Assembly (NCBI GenBank): GCA_003240735.1
Contig: QFNE01000013.1
Span: 1-64,000, forward strand
Length of the DNA: 64,000 nt
Reading direction: 5' to 3'
Source of the DNA: Paracoccus denitrificans
GTDB taxonomy: Bacteria; Pseudomonadota; Alphaproteobacteria; Rhodobacterales; Rhodobacteraceae
Position numbers and translations under genes: made by a program. Below, piece after piece: positions 54,009 through 60,778 of the stretch. The stretch's first letter is position 1. Each line of letters begins with the position of its first letter. The notes under the pieces were generated by a model. That model searched no databases. It saw only the letters and a list, made by a program, of their open reading frames with translations, and had not been told where the DNA came from.

Positions 54009-55229
54009 ATGGCCAAGATCAAGGTAGAAAATCCGGTCGTCGAGCTTGACGGCGATGAGATGACCCGGATCATCTGGGACTTCATCAAGCAAAAGCTGAT
54101 CCTGCCGTATCTCGACATTGACCTGAAATACTACGATCTGGGCATCGAAGAGCGTGACCGCACCGAAGATCAGGTGACGATCGACGCGGCGAACGCCATC
54201 AAGCAGTACGGCGTCGGCGTCAAATGTGCGACCATCACCCCCGACGAAGCCCGGGTCGAGGAATTCGGCCTGAAGAAGATGTGGAAGTCGCCGAACGGCA
54301 CGATCCGCAACATTCTGGGCGGCGTCATCTTCCGCGAGCCGATCATCTGTTCGAACGTGCCTCGTCTGGTCCCGCACTGGACCCAGCCCATCGTGGTCGG
54401 TCGTCACGCATTCGGTGACCAGTACAAGGCCACCGACTTCACCTTCCCCGGCAAGGGCACGCTGTCGATCAAGTTCGTTGGCGAAGACGGCCAGACAATC
54501 GAGCACGAGGTCTTCAAGTCGCCCGGCGCCGGTGTGGCGATGGGGATGTACAACCTCGACGACTCGATCCGCGATTTCGCGCGCGCCAGCCTGAACTATG
54601 GCCTGCAGCGCAAATATCCGGTCTATCTTTCCACGAAGAACACCATCCTGAAAGCCTATGACGGGCGGTTCAAGGACATCTTCCAGGAAATCTATGACGC
54701 CGAGTTCAAGGACCAGTTCAAGGCCGCCGGGATCACCTATGAGCACCGTCTGATCGACGACATGGTCGCCAGCGCGTTGAAATGGTCGGGCGGCTATGTC
54801 TGGGCTTGTAAGAACTACGACGGCGACGTCGAATCCGACATCGTGGCGCAGGGCTTCGGCTCGTTGGGTCTGATGACGTCGGTGCTGATGACGCCTGACG
54901 GGCAGTGCGTCGAGGCAGAGGCCGCGCACGGCACCGTGACGCGTCACTTCCGCGAACACCAGAAGGGCAACCAGACCTCGACCAACTCGATCGCGTCGAT
55001 CTATGCGTGGACGGGCGGTCTGAAGCACCGCGCCAAGCTGGACAACAACGAAGCGCTGATGCTGTTTGCCGAAACGCTGGAGCGGGTGACCGTTCAGGCC
55101 GTCGAAGACGGCTTCATGACCAAGGATCTGGCGCTGCTGGTGGGTCCGGACCAGAAATGGCTGACCACCATGGGCTATCTGGAAAAGGTCGACGAGTATC
55201 TGAAAAACGCGCTTGAAGGTCAGATTTGA
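54009..55229 (+). CDS. icd: NADP-dependent isocitrate dehydrogenase
   Basis: TCA-cycle enzyme oxidising isocitrate to 2-oxoglutarate, 406 residues. It is the eukaryote-like (subfamily II) form: MAKIKVENPVVELDGDEMTRIIW, SPNGTIRNILGGVIFREPI, YKATDF, and EAEAAHGTVTRHFREHQKG for NADP binding. ATG 54009 is well placed. It is a single gene between two terminator hairpins. Confidence 0.97.
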   Translation: MAKIKVENPVVELDGDEMTRIIWDFIKQKLILPYLDIDLKYYDLGIEERDRTEDQVTIDAANAIKQYGVGVKCATITPDEARVEEFGLKKMWKSPNGTIRNILGGVIFREPIICSNVPRLVPHWTQPIVVGRHAFGDQYKATDFTFPGKGTLSIKFVGEDGQTIEHEVFKSPGAGVAMGMYNLDDSIRDFARASLNYGLQRKYPVYLSTKNTILKAYDGRFKDIFQEIYDAEFKDQFKAAGITYEHRLIDDMVASALKWSGGYVWACKNYDGDVESDIVAQGFGSLGLMTSVLMTPDGQCVEAEAAHGTVTRHFREHQKGNQTSTNSIASIYAWTGGLKHRAKLDNNEALMLFAETLERVTVQAVEDGFMTKDLALLVGPDQKWLTTMGYLEKVDEYLKNALEGQI

Positions 55230-55250
55230 TCCTGCGCGCAGGACGAAGAA

Positions 55251-55272
55251 CGGCCGGGCAATTGCCCGGCCG
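55251..55272. terminator. Bidirectional terminator after icd
   Basis: A perfect 22-bp palindrome (CGGCCGGGCAATTGCCCGGCCG) with A-rich left flank and ATTTCATTTC on the right separates icd from the convergent MBL-fold gene. Confidence 0.82.
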
Positions 55273-55306
55273 ATTTCATTTCATGGCGAGGCCGTTCCTT
55301 TAACCG

Positions 55307-56107
55307 TCAGTCCGCCTGACCCCCTGCCGGATCGTCGCTTTGCGGATACCAGTCGAGGATCACCGTTTCGGTCGGCGCCCCGGCTGCCTTCAGCTTGGCG
55401 GCAAACTCGTTCGGGTCGGTGCCCTTGTGGTGATAGGGATAGACGTATGTCGGTGCGAATGCGGCAACGCCTTCGGCGGCCTGATCGGTCGTCATCGTGT
55501 AGGGCAGGTTCATCGGCACGAACGCGACCTCGATGTCCTTCATCGCCTTGAAGTCGTCCGTCGCCTCGGTGTCGCCGGCGACATAGAAACGCTTGCCCCC
55601 GATCGTCAGGACATAGCCGTTGTCACGGCCTTGCGGGTGGAACTTGGTGCGCTCAGGCGTGGTGTTGTAGGCTGGGACCGCCTCGATCCCGATGCCCGCG
55701 AATTCGGTCGACTCACCGTTCTTCAGTGCGCTGGCGTTCGCCTTCAGATCTTCGGGCAGCTTGTCCAGCACGGCGGGGTTGGAGATGATCTTGGGATGCT
55801 TTTCCACCAGTCGCGCCAGCGCGGCCGGATCGAAGTGGTCCTGATGTTCGTGGGTCAGAAGGATCAGGTCGGGCTGTCCCTTGTCCTGATACAAAGCGGC
55901 CGGGCCGACAGGGTCGATGGCGATCAGCGCGGACGGCGTGTCCAGAAACAGCGAGGCGTGTTCCACCGGGATGATGCGCACCTCTCCGCCTTCGACGGCA
56001 TGGGTGGTCTTGGCCGCCCCGTCCTGGGCCATGGCGGCACCGGCCAGAATGCCAGCGGCGACGCCCGCCCCGGCAAGGTGCATGGAAAGTCGCGTGTGGA
56101 TCTGCAT
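55307..56107 (-). CDS. Secreted MBL-fold metallohydrolase
   Basis: A 266-residue protein with signal peptide (MQIHTRLSMHLAGAGVAAGI, AMA-Q cleavage). The metal site is LTHEHQDHFD with later AGDTEAT and a C-terminal His region (YPYHHKGTDPNEF). This is the UlaG/beta-lactamase-like branch with a periplasmic location. The ATG at 56107 has GGGG at good spacing; the ATG 6 nt upstream is too close to it. Substrate unknown. Confidence 0.82.
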   Translation of the reverse strand: MQIHTRLSMHLAGAGVAAGILAGAAMAQDGAAKTTHAVEGGEVRIIPVEHASLFLDTPSALIAIDPVGPAALYQDKGQPDLILLTHEHQDHFDPAALARLVEKHPKIISNPAVLDKLPEDLKANASALKNGESTEFAGIGIEAVPAYNTTPERTKFHPQGRDNGYVLTIGGKRFYVAGDTEATDDFKAMKDIEVAFVPMNLPYTMTTDQAAEGVAAFAPTYVYPYHHKGTDPNEFAAKLKAAGAPTETVILDWYPQSDDPAGGQAD

Positions 56108-56268
56108 CGTCATCCCCTTCGAGCTGGATCGCTGACATGGCCGGGGAAACGTCCCGCGTCCCGCGGGGTTCCGCGGTTTGGCCTTTGCAGATCAGCGTCT
56201 GCTGGGGTAAAGGCGTGCATCTAGGATGCGCCCGGCCACGCCACGGGCCTGCGTTGAAGGGGTCTGTC

Positions 56269-56937
56269 ATGAAAGCTGCCGTCATCACCTTTCCCGGCTC
56301 GAACTGCGACCGCGATCTGGCCGTCGCGTTTCAGCGCGCCGGCGCCGAGGTGACCCGCGTCTGGCACAAGGATGCGGACCTGCCGCAAGGCACCGACATC
56401 GTGGCCGTTCCGGGCGGCTTTTCCTTTGGCGACTATCTGCGCTGCGGCGCGATTGCGGCGCAGTCGCCGATCGCGGCGGCCGTCGTGCGTCATGCCGAAC
56501 GCGGGGGGTATGTCTTTGGGGTCTGCAACGGGTTTCAGGTTCTGACCGAACTGAAGCTGCTGCCGGGCGCTTTGATGCGCAATGCGGGCCTGACCTTTGT
56601 CTGCCGAGAGGCGGCGCTGCGCGTGGAAAACACCGACAACGATTTCCTGTCGGGATACGGGCAGGGGCAACTGATCCGCATCCCGGTTGCCCACCATGAC
56701 GGCAACTATCAGATCGACGAAGATGGCCTTGCCCGCCTGCGTGACGAGGCGCGGGTTGCGTTGACCTACGCGCCCGGCATCAACGGCTCGGTTCTGGATA
56801 TCGCGGGGGTCCTGTCGGAAAACCGCCGAGTGCTGGGCATGATGCCCCACCCCGAACGTGCCTGCGACCCGGTTCATGGCAGCACTGACGGGGCAGCGCT
56901 GTTTCAGTCGCTGACCCAATCGCTGGTGGCGGCCTGA
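56269..56937 (+). CDS. purQ: Phosphoribosylformylglycinamidine synthase, glutaminase subunit
   Basis: Class I glutamine amidotransferase supplying ammonia for purine synthesis, 222 residues. MKAAVITFPGSNCDRDLAVAF starts the protein; nucleophile C86 lies in GVCNGFQ, and His/Glu in MMPHPERA. AAGGGG precedes ATG 56269. The partners purS and purL are not in the window. Confidence 0.95.
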   Translation: MKAAVITFPGSNCDRDLAVAFQRAGAEVTRVWHKDADLPQGTDIVAVPGGFSFGDYLRCGAIAAQSPIAAAVVRHAERGGYVFGVCNGFQVLTELKLLPGALMRNAGLTFVCREAALRVENTDNDFLSGYGQGQLIRIPVAHHDGNYQIDEDGLARLRDEARVALTYAPGINGSVLDIAGVLSENRRVLGMMPHPERACDPVHGSTDGAALFQSLTQSLVAA

Positions 56938-57071
56938 GCACGGACGGACATTCGGCCGGCGGTGCAGCCGCGCAGACAGGCGCGCGGCGTCGGCGGCCCA
57001 ATCCCGTCGGCACCGATCCCGAGGATCCCGAGCGCGCGCCTGTATCCACAAGTGCCACGACCCGCACATGG

Positions 57072-58799
57072 ATGCGCCGTGCGCTGATCGCAGTCCTGAC
57101 GCTGCTGGCCGTGGCCGTGATCTGGAACACGAACGCCTGGCTGACCCAACGCCTGTCCGAAAATGTCCGGGTGCGGTCAGAACTGCGGGCCGCCCTGTAC
57201 ACCGGCAACCTTCTGTCGGAATTGCAACGGACGGCTGTAGTGCCGCTGCTGTTGGCGCGCGATCCGTCGTTGGTTTCGTCCCTGCGGTCACAGGATTTTT
57301 CGACGACATCTGCGCAGCTGATCGCCGCGCAGCGCGACATCGGCGCGGCCTCGATCCGGCTGCTGGATGGGACGGGGCGCACGGTCGCGGCCACAAACCG
57401 GCATATTCTGGGCACGAACTATTCTGTCGCGCCCTTCTACGTCGACGCGCTGCGCACGAACGGGACCGTCTTCAGCGTGACCCCCGGCGCGGCAGGCGGG
57501 TTCGAATTCACCTATTCCCGCGCGGTGATCGCTGACGGAAAGCCCTTGGGTGTCATCGTCGTGGCAGCCGACCTGTCGCGACTGGAGCGGTCATGGGCCG
57601 GCATCTATGACGCCATGGCCGTGACCGATTCCAGCGGGTCCATCATCCTGACGACCGAGCCGCGCTGGCGCGGGCTGTCCCTGAACGACGCGTTGGCGGT
57701 CCGGTCCGCCCCTTCGGCGATCGAGCGGGCGTTTCAGGTGACGGCGGACTGGGCCAACCAGCCGATCGACGCCATCGTTGGCGGTAAGGCGGTGATGCAG
57801 ACCGAAACGCGCATCCCGTTCCGTGGCTGGAAGATGATTTCCTTCAGCACCTACGATTCGGTGCGCGACCGGGTGAACGCGCTGCTGGCGCTGGAAATCA
57901 TGGGTATGGCGCTGCTGGCTGCGGCAGGCTTTTATCTGCTGTCGCGGCGCGAGAGGCTGATGTCCCGGCGCTATCGCCGCGAATCGGCTGATCTGCGGGC
58001 GCTGAACAGCCGCCTGACCCGTGAGATCGCAGAGCGGGAGCGCGTCCAGAAAGAGCTGCGCTTTGCCGAACAATCGGTCCAGCAAAGCAGCAAGCTTGCG
58101 GCGTTGGGTGAAATGTCCGCCGGCATCAGCCACGAATTGAACCAGCCGCTGGCCGCGATGCGGACCTATCTGGCAGGCTCGCGCCTTTTGCTGGAACGCG
58201 GGCGGGGGGATGAGGCGCTTGTGTCGTTCCAGCGCGTCGACGATCTTCTGGAACGTATGGGTGCGATCACACGGCAGCTGAAATCCTATGCTCGCAAGGG
58301 CGGCGAGGCGTTCGAGCCCGTCGATCTGCGCATGGCGCTATCGGGCGCCCTGACCATGATGGAGCCGCAATTGCGCAACCGCCGGGTCCGTCTGCAGCGC
58401 AGCCAGCCGCGCGATCCGGTTCTGGTCAACTGTGACCGCATCCGACTGGAGCAGGTGATCATCAACCTGATCCGGAACGCGATGGACGCCACACGGGACG
58501 TGCGCGACCCCTCGATCGAGATCGTGGTGGATGCGCTCTCTCACGCGCAATTGTCCGTTCGCGACAACGGGCCGGGTGTTTCCGATCTGGAAAAACTGTT
58601 TGAACCTTTCTGGACCACCAAGCCCGCTGGCGAGGGGACGGGGCTTGGACTGGCGATTTCATCTAGTATCATTGCCGACTTCGGCGGGCGCCTGACCGCG
58701 CACAACCCGGATGGCGGTGGTGCGCGTTTTGACGTTGAACTGCCACTGTACGAACCGAAGATGGCGCAGCCGCCGGGACGATCTGCGCGGCCAGAGTAA
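57072..58799 (+). CDS. dctB: DctB-type sensor histidine kinase (second copy)
   Basis: Membrane kinase of 575 residues: N-terminal helix (ALIAVLTLLAVAVIW), a periplasmic Cache-type sensor with NRHILGTNYSVAPFYVDAL, second helix near 280-300, coiled coil, H box MSAGISHELNQPLAAM, N box and G box GEGTGLGLAIS. It begins 135 bp after purQ. The frame is open across that gap without a start codon, so ATG 57072 is used. No transporter is adjacent, so the regulated carboxylate system must be elsewhere. Confidence 0.87.
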   Translation: MRRALIAVLTLLAVAVIWNTNAWLTQRLSENVRVRSELRAALYTGNLLSELQRTAVVPLLLARDPSLVSSLRSQDFSTTSAQLIAAQRDIGAASIRLLDGTGRTVAATNRHILGTNYSVAPFYVDALRTNGTVFSVTPGAAGGFEFTYSRAVIADGKPLGVIVVAADLSRLERSWAGIYDAMAVTDSSGSIILTTEPRWRGLSLNDALAVRSAPSAIERAFQVTADWANQPIDAIVGGKAVMQTETRIPFRGWKMISFSTYDSVRDRVNALLALEIMGMALLAAAGFYLLSRRERLMSRRYRRESADLRALNSRLTREIAERERVQKELRFAEQSVQQSSKLAALGEMSAGISHELNQPLAAMRTYLAGSRLLLERGRGDEALVSFQRVDDLLERMGAITRQLKSYARKGGEAFEPVDLRMALSGALTMMEPQLRNRRVRLQRSQPRDPVLVNCDRIRLEQVIINLIRNAMDATRDVRDPSIEIVVDALSHAQLSVRDNGPGVSDLEKLFEPFWTTKPAGEGTGLGLAISSSIIADFGGRLTAHNPDGGGARFDVELPLYEPKMAQPPGRSARPE

Positions 58800-58812
58800 G
58801 GAGATGTGCCGG

Positions 58813-60138
58813 ATGGCGCAGACCATGACCGTCGCAATCGTCGACGATGAACCAGATATGCGGGAATCCGTCAGCCAGTGGCTGGGCCTGTCGGGATTCC
58901 GCACCGAAGTCTATCCCAGTGCCGAAGACGCGCTGAAGGCGATCGGGGCGGACTGGCCGGGTGTGGTCGTATCCGACATCCGCATGCCGGGAATGGACGG
59001 CATGGCGTTTCTGAAACGTCTGATGGGCCAGGACAGCGGCATCCCCGTCATCATGATCACCGGTCACGGCGACGTCCCGATGGCGGTCGAGGCGATGCGG
59101 CTGGGGGCGATGGACTTTGTTGAAAAGCCCTTCAACCCGGACCGCATGACCGAACTGGTCAAGAAGGCCACGAATATGCGCCGCATGACCTTGGACAACC
59201 GCGCGCTGCGCCGCGATCTGTCCGAGGAACAGCAGGTGATGTCGAAGCTTGTGGGCGTCAGCCCCGCGATGGAACGTCTGCGCGAAGACATCCTTGATCT
59301 GGGGCAGGCCGACGGTCACGTGCTGATCGATGGTGAAACGGGCACCGGCAAGACGCTGGTTGCGCACGCGCTGCACGCCGTTGGGCCGCGCGCGTCCAAG
59401 AAGTTCGTGCCGCTTAGCTGTGCGGCATTCGGCGCGGAAGAGCTGTCGAGCCGTCTTTTCGGACCGGTTGATGACGGACTTCCGGCGATCGAGGAAGCGC
59501 GGGGCGGTACGCTCTGTCTGGAAGACATCGAGGCACTGTCGGACCCCGTTCAGGCCCGTCTGCTGGCGTTCATCGCGGATCAGGGCACGCCCGCCGAAAC
59601 CCGGATCATCGCCATTTCGAACGCCCGCGGCGAGGGCCGCCGGGCTGAAGATTCGCTGCGCCCCGATCTGTTCTATCGTCTGTCCGCGCTGCAGATCACC
59701 GTGCCGCCGCTGCGAAACCGCGGCGAGGACATCCTGTCGCTGTTCACCCGAATGACCGAACAGTTTGCGGAAGAATATGGCTGCGAGCCGCCGCAGGTCA
59801 CCGCGCAAGAAGCTGCGCAGTTGTTGCAGGCGCCTTGGCCCGGGAATGTGCGCCAATTGTTTAACGTGGCCGAGCGTGCCGTTTTGCAGAATCGCCGGGG
59901 GACGGGGTCCATCGCCTCGTTGCTGATGGCGGATGGCGATGACAACCAGCAGGCGACGACGACCGAAGGCAAACCCCTGAAAGAATACGTCGAATCGTTC
60001 GAAAAGATGCTGATCGACAACACCATGCGCCGCCACAAGGGCAGCATCGCCGCAGTGATGGACGAATTGTGCCTGCCGCGCCGGACGCTGAACGAAAAGA
60101 TGGCGAAGTATGGGTTAAGCCGGGGCGACTATCTGTAG
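58813..60138 (+). CDS. dctD: DctD-like response regulator lacking the sigma-54 contact loop
   Basis: NtrC-family protein of 441 residues: receiver (D55 in VVVSDIRMPG, K105 in VEKPF), AAA+ domain, and Fis-type helix-turn-helix (GSIAAVMDELCLPRRTLNEKMAKYG). Walker A GETGTGKT is at 174-181. The GAFTGA loop is missing: LFGPVDDGLPAIEEARGGTL runs directly to GGTLCLEDIE, where the usual Walker B DE is ED. It may therefore not activate sigma-54 RNA polymerase. ATG 58813 sits 9 nt after AAGGAG; the ATG at 58804 directly abuts that site. Confidence 0.85.
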   Translation: MAQTMTVAIVDDEPDMRESVSQWLGLSGFRTEVYPSAEDALKAIGADWPGVVVSDIRMPGMDGMAFLKRLMGQDSGIPVIMITGHGDVPMAVEAMRLGAMDFVEKPFNPDRMTELVKKATNMRRMTLDNRALRRDLSEEQQVMSKLVGVSPAMERLREDILDLGQADGHVLIDGETGTGKTLVAHALHAVGPRASKKFVPLSCAAFGAEELSSRLFGPVDDGLPAIEEARGGTLCLEDIEALSDPVQARLLAFIADQGTPAETRIIAISNARGEGRRAEDSLRPDLFYRLSALQITVPPLRNRGEDILSLFTRMTEQFAEEYGCEPPQVTAQEAAQLLQAPWPGNVRQLFNVAERAVLQNRRGTGSIASLLMADGDDNQQATTTEGKPLKEYVESFEKMLIDNTMRRHKGSIAAVMDELCLPRRTLNEKMAKYGLSRGDYL

Positions 60139-60144
60139 CCTTAG

Positions 60145-60372
60145 ATGAGCGCGGTGACGTTCGATTTCAGCGTTTGGGATTTGCTGCTTCTTTTGGTCAT
60201 GACAGCGTGGCCGGCTGTGTTGGCGGCGTCATTCTCGTTCGGTATAGGTCTGGTGACGGCGGGGCTTCTGGCCCGGTTCGAGCTGCTACGAAGAACGCTG
60301 ATCCCGAATATCGTCGGGATTAGCGTCGGGTTGGCCCTGTTCTACTCCCTCGCATATATTATTGGCTTCTAA
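60145..60372 (+). CDS. Small two-helix membrane protein
   Basis: A 75-residue hydrophobic protein: MSAVTFDFSVWDLLLLLVMT leads into a first helix (about 10-45), a short basic turn (ELLRRTLIP), then a second helix (IVGISVGLALFYSLAYIIGF) to the C-terminus. It starts 6 nt after the dctD-like stop and is likely co-transcribed. No known family was recognised; function unknown. Confidence 0.6.
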   Translation: MSAVTFDFSVWDLLLLLVMTAWPAVLAASFSFGIGLVTAGLLARFELLRRTLIPNIVGISVGLALFYSLAYIIGF

Positions 60373-60392
60373 GGGCGCGGCGGAATTACCCA

Positions 60393-60422
60393 TTGTAAAA
60401 CCACGACTGTGACCGCTATCTT
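60393..60422 (+). promoter_or_regulatory. Candidate rne promoter
   Basis: TTGTAA (60393-60398) and TATCTT (60417-60422) are 18 bp apart. Transcription from here would give a leader of about 350 nt before rne. Confidence 0.4.
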
Positions 60423-60429
60423 GCGGGGA

Positions 60430-60778
60430 TGGAGTGCATTGGCAACCTTGGGTTGCGCGCTCTGACCAGTTTCGCAGCGCGCAAGCCGCGTCCGACCCAC
60501 CTGATGTGTCGGCGGCCCACCGCGCGGAAAGCACCGTCCGGTCCCCGATTTGGCCCGGACACCCGAGTTCGGTGATCCGGCCTGATGACAGGCGCAGGGT
60601 CAAGAAAGGTAAACAGACGCGATGAATCGCGCATTGGACAGGCACGAACAGGATAGGCGCGCAAGCGGCCGATCCAGCGTCGCTTCTGTCAGCGCAGCCA
60701 TCGCGGATTTCATCAAAGACAGCGGATCAGACAGGGTGCCTTTGGGCGCATGCGTCCGGCTGTCCGAAAGAAGGCTTC
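60430..60778 (+). promoter_or_regulatory. rne: Structured 5' leader of rne
   Basis: The 400-bp gap before rne contains no convincing gene. It holds a 9-bp perfect stem (TTGCGCGCT 60453-60461 / AGCGCGCAA 60476-60484), a 6-bp stem (GTCCGG 60536-60541 / CCGGAC 60555-60560) and a small CCGA/TCGG hairpin (60563-60572). RNase E is known to control its own mRNA through leader hairpins in E. coli; a similar role here is inferred. Confidence 0.5.

Noticed and set aside
60434..60625. 63-codon frame in the rne leader
   Set aside because: No ribosome-binding site, no family, Arg/Ser/Pro-rich; it overlaps the leader hairpins, which explain the region better.
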